Assembly: GCA_029960955.1 (NCBI GenBank)
Contig: JASBVS010000033.1
Location: 28,426-92,425, forward strand
Direction of reading: 5' to 3'
Source: Bacillota bacterium
GTDB taxonomy: Bacteria > Bacillota > Sulfobacillia > JAIMAT01
Length of the DNA: 64,000 bases
The translations under genes were made by a program, and so were the position numbers. Below the pieces are notes generated by a model. The model made no database searches. It was not told the DNA's origin and saw nothing but the letters and a program-made list of their open reading frames with translations. This document shows, in pieces, positions 17,530 to 29,417 of the stretch. Every line of letters starts with the position of its first letter. Within the stretch, counting starts at the first letter, position 1.

Positions 17530-18906
17530 TCAGCGGCGGAGCGCCTCCACGGGTTCGAGCGCGGCGGCCGAGAGGGCGGGGTAGACGCCGAAGACCAGGC
17601 CGGAGCCCAGCGCCACCAGCACCGCGACCTGCACCGCCTGCGCGGTGACCACGGTCTCGAAGCCGTAGCGCGTGAAGAGATGGCTTCCCCAGAGCCCCGC
17701 GGCCACGCCCGCCACGGCGCCGATGGCGCTCAGGAGGAGCGCCTCCAGGAGGAACTGGGCCACCAGGTCGCCCTGCTTGGCGCCCAGCGCCCGGCGCAGG
17801 CCGATCTCGCCGGTCCGCTCGGCCACCGCCACCAGCATGATGTTCATGATGCCCAGCCCGCCCACCAGCAGCGAGACGGCCGCCATGCCGCCGAGGAGAA
17901 GCGTCATCACGCGGTTGGCCCGGTCGGCTTCCTGGACCATCTGGTTCATGTTGGTGATGCTCAGCAGCTCCTGGCCGGAAGGAAGCGGGGAACCCGCCTG
18001 CGGCGCCCCGCCGCCGGGAGGGGCGGGCGGCTTGACGGGGGCGGCGCCGCCCGGAACCACCTCCAGCGCGCCGGGCGGAGCCCCGACCGGGCCCCCGCCC
18101 TGCGCGGGGCCGCCCGGGCCGGGCGCGCCGGCCGGCGTGGGGGCCGACTGGTCGAGGCCCAGCTGGCGGCGGAAGATGCGCCCGAGCTGGGCGACGGCCA
18201 GCTGCGCCTCCTCGGGCGAGCGCGCCTTCACCCAGATCTCGTCCGCGTCGTTCCGCTGCATCAGCTCCTCGGCGAGGGTGTAGGGGATGAGGATGCTCCG
18301 GTCCACTTCCTGGGGGTCGCCCGGGCGGGGGGCCAGCACCCCCATGATGCGGAACTCCTGGCCGCCCACGGTCAGGCTGTGCCCGGTCGGATCCCGCCCG
18401 TTGAGGAGGCCGCGGGCCACCTCGTAGCCGAGGACGGCCACGTGCAGCCGCTGGCTGACGTGGAAGTCGTTGAAGAAGCGGCCGGAGAGCAGGTCGAGGC
18501 CCCGCACCTGCGCGTACTCGGCGGAGACCCCGAGCACCGGTAGGCTCCCCCGGGTCCAGCGCCAGCGGACCGGCAGGGACTTGCGCAGGATGGGCGTCGC
18601 GGCCTCCAGGGAAGGGACGCGCTCCACCAGCGTCGCCGCTTCCGCAGGGTCGAGCTGCACCTTGGGGTCCTCCGCCTTGATGACGATCACGTTGCTCCCC
18701 AGGCGTTCGAACTGCTGGACCACCGCCTCGCGCGCGCCCTCGCCGATCGCCATCAGGCTGATCACCGAGGCGACGCCGATGCCCACCCCGAGCACGGTGA
18801 GGACGGAGCGGAGCGGCCAGGCCAGCACCCCGTGCCAGGCCATCTGGAGGGCGAAGGCCAGCCGCACCAGCCACCGTCTGGCCGCACCTGCCATCCGCGG
18901 GATCAC
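17530..18906 (-). CDS. MacB/FtsX-type ABC transporter permease
   Basis: A 458-residue permease with MacB topology: an N-terminal membrane helix (PLRSVLTVLGVGIGVASVISLMAIG), a large extracytoplasmic MacB core domain, and three C-terminal helices ending with GIMNIMLVAVAERTGEIGLRRALGA. A Pro/Gly/Ala-rich insert of about 60 residues interrupts the core. GTG 18906 is chosen because GGAGGTGA lies 7 bases upstream; the longer track ORF is shadow. It is the last gene of an ATPase-adaptor-permease operon. Confidence 0.88.
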   Translation of the reverse strand: MIPRMAGAARRWLVRLAFALQMAWHGVLAWPLRSVLTVLGVGIGVASVISLMAIGEGAREAVVQQFERLGSNVIVIKAEDPKVQLDPAEAATLVERVPSLEAATPILRKSLPVRWRWTRGSLPVLGVSAEYAQVRGLDLLSGRFFNDFHVSQRLHVAVLGYEVARGLLNGRDPTGHSLTVGGQEFRIMGVLAPRPGDPQEVDRSILIPYTLAEELMQRNDADEIWVKARSPEEAQLAVAQLGRIFRRQLGLDQSAPTPAGAPGPGGPAQGGGPVGAPPGALEVVPGGAAPVKPPAPPGGGAPQAGSPLPSGQELLSITNMNQMVQEADRANRVMTLLLGGMAAVSLLVGGLGIMNIMLVAVAERTGEIGLRRALGAKQGDLVAQFLLEALLLSAIGAVAGVAAGLWGSHLFTRYGFETVVTAQAVQVAVLVALGSGLVFGVYPALSAAALEPVEALRR

Positions 18907-18917
18907 GGCGTCACCTC

Positions 18918-20749
18918 CTAGCCGCCCGAGCCCGAGCCGGGAGCCGAGCCGCCGGCGCCTCCGGGAGAGCCGCCGCCGGGAGCGCCCCCGCCGGAGCCGC
19001 CCGGAGCACCCTGGCCGCCCGGGGTGGAGGAGCCCGGGGAGCCCGGCAGGAGGCTGGGCGAGGTGAGGTGCTGGCTGGGCAGGAGGTCGGCCGAGCTGCC
19101 GGTGATCACGCGGTCGCCCGGCTTGAGGCCGGAGAGCACCTGGGCGTAGCGGTCGTTGACCAGCCCCAGCTTGACGACCACGGTCCGCGTCGTGCCGTTC
19201 TTCTCCAGCACCTCCACCTTCGACTGGCCGTCTTCCTCGAAGATGGCCTCCACCGGCACCAGCAGGGCGTCCTTGGCGCTGCCGGCGTCGATGTGGGCCC
19301 GGGCCTGCATCCCGGGGCGCAGCTCGGGCACGCCGTCCACCTGGATGAGGACCTGGAACTGCGTCACGCCGCTCTGGTCCTTGCCCATCATGGCCACGTT
19401 GGTCACCGTGCCGTGCAGCACTCGCCCCGGCAGGGCGTCCACCGTCACCTGAACCGACGCTCCCTGCTTCACCTTGACGATGTCCACGTCGCTCACCTGG
19501 GCGAAGAGCTGCATGTGGGCGGTGTTGAGCACCTGGCCGAGATACTGGCCCGGTTGCAGGGTGGCGCCCGGTTGCAGGGGAGGCATGCCGACCACGATGC
19601 CGTCCATGGGCGAGCGGACCTCGAGCAGGCTCGCCTGGGCCTGGTCCTGGGCCAGCTTCTGCTCGGCGTCGCGCAGGGTCTGGAGCTTCGCCTCCACCGT
19701 GGACTGGAATGTGCTTCCTGCAAGGGTCAGGATGGGGTCGCCCCGGTGGACCGGCTGCCCGTCCTGGACGAAGATCCGGGTGACGGAGGCGTCGGCGGGG
19801 CTGGTCAGCGCCTCGCTCTGCCCGTAGCTCTTGATCTGCTGGCAGTAGCGGAGCCAGTTGAGCGAGGCGGGCTGGCCCGAGTCGGGGTTCGGGGAGCGGG
19901 GCGGGTTGCCCGGGGCGAAACCGACCTGGGCCTGCATGCCCGGGCGGAGGAGGCCCGGGTTGACGCCTTCCAGGGTGACCCAGTAGACGAACTGGGAGGG
20001 TCCGCTCGCCTGGCCGCCGGAGTCCGACTGGGCGGCGGGGCTGCAGTTGTTCAGCTCGGAGAGCGGCGTGGGGATGGGGTTGGGGTTGACGTCGGTCACC
20101 TGCGCCGGGACCAGCCCGTCGAACTCGTCGAAGCGGAGGTAGGCCGTCTCTCCCTTCCGCACGCCGGCCAGCTCGCCCGGCGCCACCCGCGCCACGAGGA
20201 CGAAGTGGGAGTCGTCCACCACCTGGGCCAGCAGCTGCCCCTGCTTCACCTGGCTGCCCAGGGTGGCCGAGAGGCCGGTCACCCGGCCGTCGATGGGCGC
20301 CGTCACGGTGATGCCGCGCGCCGGGTCGATCCCGTCCACCTGCTCGGGCGTCACGCCCAGCAGCTGGGCCAGGTCGAGCCGCGCCTGCTGGACGGTCTGG
20401 CTGTCCTGCTGCAGCTGCTGCTCCAGGGCCGGAGCCGCGAGGCGCGCCACCACCTGGCCGGCGCGCACGGGATCGCCCTCGTGGACGAGCATCTCCTGCA
20501 GCACGTACGACGGAGCCGCCCCGGGGTTCTGGCCGGGCGTGAAGGGGACCATGAGGCCGCTCCCCTCGGCGGGGTTGAGCGGTCCGGTCGTGTCCACGCC
20601 GACCGAGATGTCGCCCCGCGCCACCGTGGCGGTGGCGTAGAGCGGCGCCTGGGTCGTCTGCACGGGCGGAGGAAGGAGCTGGCGGTAGGCGAGGTAGCCG
20701 CCTCCCAGGACGACCAGCACGACCGCCAGCGTCGCTGCCACCCTGCGGA

Positions 20750-20753
<4 letters not shown>
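18918..20753 (-). CDS. Efflux adaptor subunit (MacA/HlyD family)
   Basis: A 611-residue membrane-fusion/adaptor protein. It has an N-terminal signal-anchor helix (VAATLAVVLVVLGGGYLAYRQLL), lipoyl-like halves (LVHEGDPVRAGQVVARL, SPMDGIVVGMPPLQPGATL), a hairpin region and beta-barrel repeats (DGVPELRPGMQARAHID). The C-terminal 45 residues are almost only Gly, Pro, Ser and Ala. It is longer than typical MacA (about 370) because of repeats in the middle. GTG start overlaps the ATPase stop (GTGA). In a Gram-positive it would link the permease to extracellular substrate. Confidence 0.85.
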
Positions 20754-21532
<779 letters not shown>

Positions 21533-21647
21533 CTTCCTCCCTCCAGGGGCCGTGAAGTGGGGTGGCTCCGCCCGGTCGGGACGGCCGCCGGGCGACGAGC
21601 CGCCATAGCCAGAGACGCGTCACCTGTGGCGATGGTTCCCTGTCATG

Positions 21648-21659
21648 GGAGAGCTCTCC
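21648..21659. promoter_or_regulatory. 12-bp perfect palindrome in the ABC/spoVK divergent region
   Basis: GGAGAGCTCTCC is self-complementary and sits between the divergent ABC-exporter and spoVK genes, where neither gene shows clear promoter hexamers. It could be an operator for either direction, or chance in GC-rich DNA. Confidence 0.25.
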
Positions 21660-21720
21660 TACCTGCGCGGGAGGAAGCCGACCCGGCATAGAGATGAAGC
21701 TGCGGAAAGGGGGGTCGGAG

Positions 21721-22716
21721 GTGGCGAGCGAGGCCGGCCGCGCCGTGGCGGAGGCGCTGGAGAGGGGCGAGATCGAGCCGCTGGAGGCGCTCCGCCGCCT
21801 CCGCCGCCTGCCCGCCACACGGCCGGAGGCGAGCGCGCCGGCCGCCGAGCCGGGCGCGGCGCCGAGCGCGCCCGGCGCGCCCGCGGCGGAGGGGCAGGCC
21901 GAGCTCGAGCGGGCGCTGGCGGAGCTCGACCGCCTGGTGGGGCTGGAGGAAGTGAAGCGGCTCGTGCGCGAGCTGATCGACTTCGTGGAGGTGCAACGCC
22001 GCCGCCAGGCGCACCACCTCGTGACCGAACCGACCGTCCTCCACGCCGTCTTCCGCGGCAACCCCGGCACGGGCAAGACCACGGTCGCCCGGCTGCTGGC
22101 AAGGATCTACCAGGCGCTCGGCCTGCTGGAGCGCGGCCACCTGGTGGAGGTGGAGCGGGCCGACCTGGTCGGGGAGTACATCGGCCACACCGCGCAGAGG
22201 ACGCGCGAGCAGGTGCGGCGGGCGCTGGGCGGCATCCTCTTCGTCGACGAGGCCTACTCGCTGGCCCGCGGCGGGGAGAAGGACTTCGGCAAGGAGGCCA
22301 TCGACGTCCTCGTCAAGGCGATGGAGGACTACCGGGGCCGCTTCGTCCTCATCCTGGCCGGCTACCGGCTGGAGATGGAGTACTTCCTGGCGCAGAACCC
22401 GGGGCTCCGCTCGCGCTTCCCGATCCAGATCGACTTCCCCGACTTCGACGTCGACCAGCTGGTCTCCATCTGCGAACTGATGTTTGCCGAACGGGAGTAC
22501 CGGCCCTTGCGCGAGGCGATCGAACAGCTGCGCCGGCTGCTCGCCCACCCCGGATGGACGCTGCCGGCGGTCCAGGGGAACGCGCGTTTGATCCGCAACC
22601 TGGTGGAGCGGGCCATCCGGCGCCAGGCGAGCCGCGTCATCCGCGAGGACCGGCGCAGCCGGGAGGAGCTGATGGAGATCACCGTCGACGACCTGCTGGG
22701 GGACCTCCCGCGATGA
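21721..22716 (+). CDS. spoVK: Stage V sporulation protein K (CbbX-like AAA ATPase)
   Basis: A 331-residue AAA ATPase of the SpoVK/CbbX type, close to the usual 320. Signatures: LDRLVGLEEVKRLVRELIDF, Walker A GNPGTGKTT (near residue 115), Walker B GGILFVDEAYSLARGGEKDFG, and the sensor region VLILAGYRLEMEYFLAQNPGL. An Ala/Pro linker follows the N-terminal helix. GTG 21721 is preferred over ATG 21694 because AAAGGGGGG lies 6 bases upstream. In Bacillus spoVK lies just before hflX and glnRA; here the next genes are a GTPase-like gene and glnRA. Confidence 0.85.
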   Translation: MASEAGRAVAEALERGEIEPLEALRRLRRLPATRPEASAPAAEPGAAPSAPGAPAAEGQAELERALAELDRLVGLEEVKRLVRELIDFVEVQRRRQAHHLVTEPTVLHAVFRGNPGTGKTTVARLLARIYQALGLLERGHLVEVERADLVGEYIGHTAQRTREQVRRALGGILFVDEAYSLARGGEKDFGKEAIDVLVKAMEDYRGRFVLILAGYRLEMEYFLAQNPGLRSRFPIQIDFPDFDVDQLVSICELMFAEREYRPLREAIEQLRRLLAHPGWTLPAVQGNARLIRNLVERAIRRQASRVIREDRRSREELMEITVDDLLGDLPR

Positions 22717-23318
22717 GCCGGGAGGCGCCGCTGGCGCTGCTGGTCGGCCGCCCGGGGGTGGGCAAGAGCGCGCTTCTGCGGCTCCTCTCGGCCTCGCCCG
22801 GCGAGCCGGGGAGGGGTTGGCCGCTGCGCCCGCCCCTGGGGCGGCGTCCGCCGGAGCGGGCGCTGCCGCCGGCGCCGCTGGGCGTCGCCCGCCGCTTGCT
22901 CCGCTTCGACGTGGGGCGCGGGCGCCTCGAGCGGCTCCTCGTGGTGGAGGGGGCGCCGGTGCCGGAGCGTCTCCCCGAGGCGATGGCGGAGCGGCGGCGC
23001 CTGGGCGAGACGCTCCTCCTCCTGGAGGAGGCGGCGGTGATCCTGCACGTCCTGGACGGGCCGGCGCTGGGCGTGGAAGGGGAGGGGAACTGGCTCCATC
23101 CCCTCGACGCCGAACTGCAGGCGCTGGGCCTCCGCCGGCCCGCCTACGCCGCGGTGGTCAGCGGCACCGACCGGCCGTGGGGCCCCACGGGCCTCTCCCG
23201 GCTTCGCGAGCGCTGGCCGGGCGTCCCCGTCTTCCCCTTTGCCGCGGCCACGCGCGAGGGCGTGCGCGAGATCCGCTCCTGGCTGAGGGAGCAGCTCGTC
23301 CGGGCGCGCGTCCGTTGA
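22713..23318 (+). CDS. Degenerate small GTPase-like P-loop protein
   Basis: A 201-residue protein with a clear P-loop GRPGVGKS at residues 12-19 and an overall small-GTPase order, but the other G motifs are eroded. The G3 region reads LRFDVGRGRLERLLVVEG without DxxG. The G4 position reads VVSGTDRPWG rather than NKxD, and G5 is FPFAAATREGVREI. It overlaps spoVK (ATGA) and precedes glnR, the place of hflX in Bacillus, but it is far shorter than HflX. Nucleotide binding is likely, but specificity is unknown. Confidence 0.7.
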   Translation: MSREAPLALLVGRPGVGKSALLRLLSASPGEPGRGWPLRPPLGRRPPERALPPAPLGVARRLLRFDVGRGRLERLLVVEGAPVPERLPEAMAERRRLGETLLLLEEAAVILHVLDGPALGVEGEGNWLHPLDAELQALGLRRPAYAAVVSGTDRPWGPTGLSRLRERWPGVPVFPFAAATREGVREIRSWLREQLVRARVR

Positions 23319-23343
23319 CAGGACATTTCGTGGCCGCTACTGT
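23315..23343 (+). promoter_or_regulatory. glnRA promoter
   Basis: TTGACA (23315-23320), a 17-bp spacer and TACTGT (23338-23343) form a good sigma-A-like promoter overlapping the end of the upstream gene. It lies about 65 bases before glnR. The -10 is embedded in a 17-bp palindrome. Confidence 0.65.
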
Positions 23344-23349
23344 AGCGGC
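23333..23349. promoter_or_regulatory. Palindromic operator over the glnR -10
   Basis: GCCGCTAC-T-GTAGCGGC is a perfect inverted repeat with 8-base arms covering the -10 hexamer, placed where bound protein would block initiation. A second inverted repeat, ATGGCA/TGCCAT (23355-23360, 23369-23374), follows. Neither matches the TGTnAn7TnACA box known for Bacillus GlnR, so the regulator is inferred, most simply GlnR itself with a divergent site. Confidence 0.5.
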
Positions 23350-23406
23350 GGCACATGGCATGATTTCCTGCCATTTAACCCCGGAAGCGGGCAGGGGGCG
23401 GGAAGG

Positions 23407-23874
23407 TTGGACCGGCAGTCCGGCGGCGAAGAGCCCGTCTTCTCGATCGGTACCGTCGAAAAGTTGACCGGTTTGACCAGCCGGCAGATCCGTTACTACG
23501 AGACGAAGGGCCTGGTCCGGCCCGGGCGGACGCCCGGGCATCAGCGCGTCTACACGCGCGCGCAGGTGGAGCGCCTGCGCCAGATCAAGCGCCTGCTGGA
23601 CGAAGGAAGGAGCCTGCAGAGCATCGCCGAGGAGCTGGCGTCGGCGGAGCAGGAAGCCGCGCACGAGGCGGTCCGCTACGCGGCGCCGGAGCGCTTCCTG
23701 CGCCACGGGCTGACCTCGCTCTACCCGGTGCGCGAGGCGGGGGAGCTGACGCGGCTGCTGGAGAGCCGCCGGCGCGAGGAGCGGGCGGCGGAGAGGGAAT
23801 CGGGGGCCGGCGCCGGCGAGAGCGGCCGGCGCGGGCGCGGCAGGAGGCGGAGAGATGGCCAGGAGGACGCCTGA
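23407..23874 (+). CDS. glnR: GlnR, MerR-family nitrogen regulator
   Basis: A 155-residue MerR-type repressor: [37 protein letters not shown] is the DNA-binding N-terminus (quoted in pieces elsewhere), with a helical middle and an Arg/Gly-rich tail. In Bacillus GlnR represses glnRA under nitrogen excess through contact with feedback-inhibited GlnA. TTG start, 8 bases after AGGGGG. It overlaps glnA by 20 bases, so repressor and enzyme are coupled. Confidence 0.9.
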   Translation: MDRQSGGEEPVFSIGTVEKLTGLTSRQIRYYETKGLVRPGRTPGHQRVYTRAQVERLRQIKRLLDEGRSLQSIAEELASAEQEAAHEAVRYAAPERFLRHGLTSLYPVREAGELTRLLESRRREERAAERESGAGAGESGRRGRGRRRRDGQEDA

Positions 23875-25189
23875 CGAGATCCTCCGGACGGTGCGGGAGC
23901 AGGGCGTGCGCTTCATCCGGCTCCAGTTCACGGACGTCCTCGGCGTGATCAAGAACGTCGACATCCCGGCGGCGCAGCTGGAGAAGGCGCTGGCCGGGGA
24001 GCTCGCCTTCGACGGCTCCTCGATCGAGGGTTTCGTCCGCATCGAGGAGTCGGACATGGTGCTCCAGCCCGATCCCGACACCTTCGTCGTCTTCCCCTGG
24101 CGGAACGGAGACGGCACGCGGACGGCGCGGCTCATCTGCGACATCGCCAACCCCGACGGGAGCCCCTTCGAGGGCGATCCGCGCCGCGTCCTGCGCCGTG
24201 CCATGGCCCGCGCCGCGGAGCACGGCCTGGTGATGAACGTCGGCCCGGAGCCGGAGTTCTTCCTGTTCAACACCGACCAGGAGGGGAACGCCACCACGCG
24301 CACGCAGGACCAGGCCGGCTACTTCGACCTGGCGCCGGTCGACCGCGGCGAGGAGGCGCGCGCCGACATGGTGGTGACGCTCCAGGAGATGGGCTTCGAG
24401 ATCGAGGCCTCCCACCACGAGGTGGCGCCGGGCCAGCACGAGATCGACTTCAAGTATGCCGACGCCCTGACCACCGCCGACGCCATCGTCACCTTCCGCT
24501 TCGTGGTGCGGACGGTCGCGGCGGCGCACGGGCTGCACGCCACCTTCATGCCCAAGCCGCTCTTCGGCGTCAACGGCTCGGGCATGCATCTGCACCAGTC
24601 GCTCTTCCGCGGCGAGGAGAACGCCTTCTACGACCCGCGGCGGCCGGACGGGCTCTCCGAGATGGCGCTCCACTACATCGCCGGCGTCATCCGGCACGCC
24701 CGCGCCATCACGGCGCTGGCCAACCCGCTGGTCAACTCGTACAAGCGCCTGGTTCCCGGCTACGAGGCCCCCACCTACATCGCCTGGTCCTACCGGAACC
24801 GGAGCCCGATGATCCGCATCCCGGCCAAGCGCGGCCTGAGCACCCGGATCGAGCTGCGCTCGCCCGACCCGAGCTGCAACCCCTACCTGGTCCTGGCGGC
24901 CTGCCTGCGCGCGGGCCTGGAGGGGGTCGAGCAGCGCCTCGTCCCGCCCGAGCCCGTCAACCGGAACCTTTACGCCATGAGCCCGCGGGAGCGGGAGGAG
25001 CTGGGCATCGAGGAGCTTCCGGGCAGCCTGGGCGAGGCGCTGGAGGAGCTGCGCAAGGATCCCCTCATGCGCGAGACGCTGGGGGAGCACGTCCTCTCCC
25101 GCTACCTCGAGGCGAAGGAGATCGAATGGGAGATCTACCGGAGCCAGGTCCACCCCTGGGAGGTGGAGCAGTATCTGCGCACCTTCTAG
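23855..25189 (+). CDS. glnA: Glutamine synthetase type I
   Basis: GlnA makes glutamine from glutamate, ammonia and ATP; 444 residues, the length of the Gram-positive GSI-alpha type. Signatures: [17 protein letters not shown] (substrate/dodecamer contact), GPEPEFFLF, the ATP-site [17 protein letters not shown], and NRSPMIRIP. The segment around [14 protein letters not shown] resembles Firmicutes enzymes rather than the adenylylation site of enteric GlnA, so control is expected through GlnR and feedback. ATG 23855 has AGGAGG 7 bases upstream. A 16-bp hairpin ends the operon. Confidence 0.97.
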   Translation: MARRTPDEILRTVREQGVRFIRLQFTDVLGVIKNVDIPAAQLEKALAGELAFDGSSIEGFVRIEESDMVLQPDPDTFVVFPWRNGDGTRTARLICDIANPDGSPFEGDPRRVLRRAMARAAEHGLVMNVGPEPEFFLFNTDQEGNATTRTQDQAGYFDLAPVDRGEEARADMVVTLQEMGFEIEASHHEVAPGQHEIDFKYADALTTADAIVTFRFVVRTVAAAHGLHATFMPKPLFGVNGSGMHLHQSLFRGEENAFYDPRRPDGLSEMALHYIAGVIRHARAITALANPLVNSYKRLVPGYEAPTYIAWSYRNRSPMIRIPAKRGLSTRIELRSPDPSCNPYLVLAACLRAGLEGVEQRLVPPEPVNRNLYAMSPREREELGIEELPGSLGEALEELRKDPLMRETLGEHVLSRYLEAKEIEWEIYRSQVHPWEVEQYLRTF

Positions 25190-25302
25190 GGGGGCCGGCG
25201 GCGGAGCCGGGGCGCCGCTCGCGCCCGGGCAGAAGACGGTCGCGCCGCCTGAAACCGGGAATCGCCCGGCGACAGGGAAGCGTCAGGAGCAGCGAGAATA
25301 GT

Positions 25303-25340
25303 GGCGGCGGAGACTGAATCGTCGTTCAGTCTCCGCTGCC
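25303..25340 (+). terminator. glnRA terminator hairpin
   Basis: A 16-bp stem (GGCGGCGGAGACTGAA with TTCAGTCTCCGCTGCC, one G-U pair) and a 6-base loop lies 113 bases after glnA and is followed by TTCGTT. It is among the strongest stem-loops in the window. The weak T-tract is the only shortfall. The 25190-25302 stretch before it shows no gene. Confidence 0.65.
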
Positions 25341-25410
25341 TTCGTTCCGGCGCCCGCGGGAGGCGCGCAGGGTGCCGGAGCGGGCCGACTTCCTCCACGG
25401 GGGGTTGCGC

Positions 25411-26202
25411 ATGCGACTGGTCGTTGGTCTGAAGTACATCCTCGACCCCGAGATCCCGCCCCGCGACTTCCGCATCGACGAGGAGGCCCGGCGCCCCGTC
25501 CAGGGCAGGGCCTCCCTGGTGATCAGCCCCTTCGACGAGAACGCGCTGGAGCTGGCGCTGCAGATGAAGGATCGCGACCCCGCCACGCAGGTGGTGGCGC
25601 TCAGCGCCGGTCCGGCCAGCTCGGAGGAAGCGCTGCGCAAGGCGCTCTCCCTGCGCGTGGACGAGGCGGTGCGCGTCGAGACCGACCCGCTGGGCGAGCC
25701 CGACGGCGAGCAGACGGCGCTGCTGCTGGCACGGGCGGTCCAGCGCCTCGGGGGCGACATCCTGCTGGTGGGCCGCCAGGCCGGCGACTGGGACCGCGGC
25801 CAGACCGGCCCGATCGCCGCCGAGATCCTCGGCTGGCCCTGCGTCACCGCCGTCTCCCGCATCGAGGCGGCGGACGGGAGGCTGCGTCTCCGCCACGAGG
25901 GGCCCGACGGGCTGGAGGTGGTGGAGGCGACGCCGCCGCTGGTGCTGACGGTCACCAACGACGAGGCCAACCAGCTCCGCATCCCCAAGGCGCGCGACAT
26001 CCTGGCGACGCGCTCCAAGCAGGTCGGCCGGCTGAGCCTGGACGACCTCGGCCTCTCGCCCGAGGCGGTGCCGCCGCGCAGCGAGGTGACGCGGCTCTAC
26101 GTCCCGGTCGAGGAGCACCAGTGCGAGTGGATCGAGGGCGACGACGCCGAGGCGAAGGCCAGGGCGCTGGCCGACCGGCTGATGGCGCTGAAGGTCCTCT
26201 AG
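25411..26202 (+). CDS. etfB: Electron transfer flavoprotein beta subunit
   Basis: ETF beta (FixA-like), 263 residues. It contains the AMP-binding fold with DENALELALQMKD, ALSLRVDEAVRVE, GGDILLVGRQAGDWDRGQTGP and the beta-signature VTNDEANQLRIPKARDI. ATG 25411 has a G-rich SD; the track start 13 codons earlier lacks one. It pairs with etfA 87 bp downstream and belongs to an electron-transfer cluster with an EtfD-like protein and an acyl-CoA dehydrogenase. Confidence 0.95.
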   Translation: MRLVVGLKYILDPEIPPRDFRIDEEARRPVQGRASLVISPFDENALELALQMKDRDPATQVVALSAGPASSEEALRKALSLRVDEAVRVETDPLGEPDGEQTALLLARAVQRLGGDILLVGRQAGDWDRGQTGPIAAEILGWPCVTAVSRIEAADGRLRLRHEGPDGLEVVEATPPLVLTVTNDEANQLRIPKARDILATRSKQVGRLSLDDLGLSPEAVPPRSEVTRLYVPVEEHQCEWIEGDDAEAKARALADRLMALKVL

Positions 26203-26240
26203 GCGGCCGCCGGGGAGGGGAGCCCTCCGGCGGCGGCCGC
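26203..26240 (+). other. Strong stem-loop between etfB and etfA
   Basis: GGAGGG/CCCTCC with a three-base loop is extended by CCGCCG-type pairing beyond a two-base bulge, covering most of 26206-26234. It sits just after the etfB stop. It could set relative etfB/etfA mRNA levels or stability; GC content alone makes such stems common, so the call is cautious. Confidence 0.35.
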
Positions 26241-26288
26241 ATCTCCGGCCTGTTTTGGACTTTCCCACCAGGAAGCGAGGTTCGAGCG

Positions 26289-27263
26289 ATGAGCGTGCTC
26301 TCTCTCCTTCTTCTGCGCGACGGCGGTCGCCCGGACAAGGCGGCGCTGGAGGCGCTGGGCGCGGGCCGGGTGGCCGCCCGCGCGCTGGGCGCCGAGCTGG
26401 AGGCGGCCGTGGTCGCCTCCGGCGGCGGCCGCGCGGAGCTGGGCGCCTACGGCGTGCGGGCGGTCTGGCAGCTGGCCGGCCCGGCCGGCGACTACCAGCC
26501 CGAACGCTGGCTGACGGCGCTGGAGGGGCTGGTGCGGGCGGCGGGCGCCGAGGTGGTCGTCCTCGCCGGCGACGCGGCCGGCCGCGAGCTGGGGCCGCGC
26601 CTCGGGCACCGGCTGGGGAGCGGCAGCGTCACCGAGTGCGTCGACTTCCGCGCGGAGGGAGGCCGGCTGGAGGCCGTGCGGCCGGTCTTCGGCGGCAAGG
26701 CGACGGCCCACGTGCGCGTGGAGGGGCGGCCCGCCGTCCTGGTGACGCGCCTCCACGCCTTCGCGCCGGCGGAGCCCGGCGAGGCCGGGGCGGAGCCGGC
26801 GGTGCACGAGGTGGCGGTGGAGCTGCCGCCCGCGGACGGCCTGCCGCGGGTGGTCGAGCGGATCGAGGAGAGCGGCGGGGGCGTCCGGCTGGAGGAGGCC
26901 AAGCGGATCGTCTCCGGCGGCCGCGGCCTCGGCGGGCCGGAGAACTTCGCGCTGCTCGAGGAGCTGGCGCGGGTGATCGGCGGGGCGGTGGGCGCCTCGC
27001 GGGCGGCGGTGGACGCGGGCTGGGTGCCGCCCAGCTACCAGATCGGGCAGACCGGCCACATCGTCGCGCCCGACCTCTACCTGGCCGTGGGCATCTCCGG
27101 CGCCAGCCAGCACCTGGCCGGCATCGCCGGCGCCCGCCACGTGGTGGCCATCAACAAGGACGCCAGCGCGCCCATCTTCAAGGTGGCCGAGCTGGGCGTG
27201 GTCGAGGACTACAGGAAGGTGCTGCCGCCGCTCATCGAGGAGCTGAAGCGGCGCCTCGGCTGA
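26289..27263 (+). CDS. etfA: Electron transfer flavoprotein alpha subunit
   Basis: ETF alpha (FixB-like), 324 residues. The C-terminal FAD domain has the hallmark motifs [40 protein letters not shown] and [20 protein letters not shown]. The N-terminal half is Ala/Gly-rich and less conserved, as usual. ATG 26289 is chosen from the domain start. With EtfB it takes electrons from acyl-CoA dehydrogenases; the downstream membrane Fe-S protein is the likely acceptor. Confidence 0.96.
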   Translation: MSVLSLLLLRDGGRPDKAALEALGAGRVAARALGAELEAAVVASGGGRAELGAYGVRAVWQLAGPAGDYQPERWLTALEGLVRAAGAEVVVLAGDAAGRELGPRLGHRLGSGSVTECVDFRAEGGRLEAVRPVFGGKATAHVRVEGRPAVLVTRLHAFAPAEPGEAGAEPAVHEVAVELPPADGLPRVVERIEESGGGVRLEEAKRIVSGGRGLGGPENFALLEELARVIGGAVGASRAAVDAGWVPPSYQIGQTGHIVAPDLYLAVGISGASQHLAGIAGARHVVAINKDASAPIFKVAELGVVEDYRKVLPPLIEELKRRLG

Positions 27264-27315
27264 GGCCGGGGAGGGGGCGGGGCGCGAGGCCGGGCGAGGC
27301 GAAGGGGGCGGGGGC

Positions 27316-29382
<2,067 letters not shown>

Positions 29383-29417
29383 GCGGCGCGGGAGCGCCGG
29401 ACGGGAGGGCATGCGAC

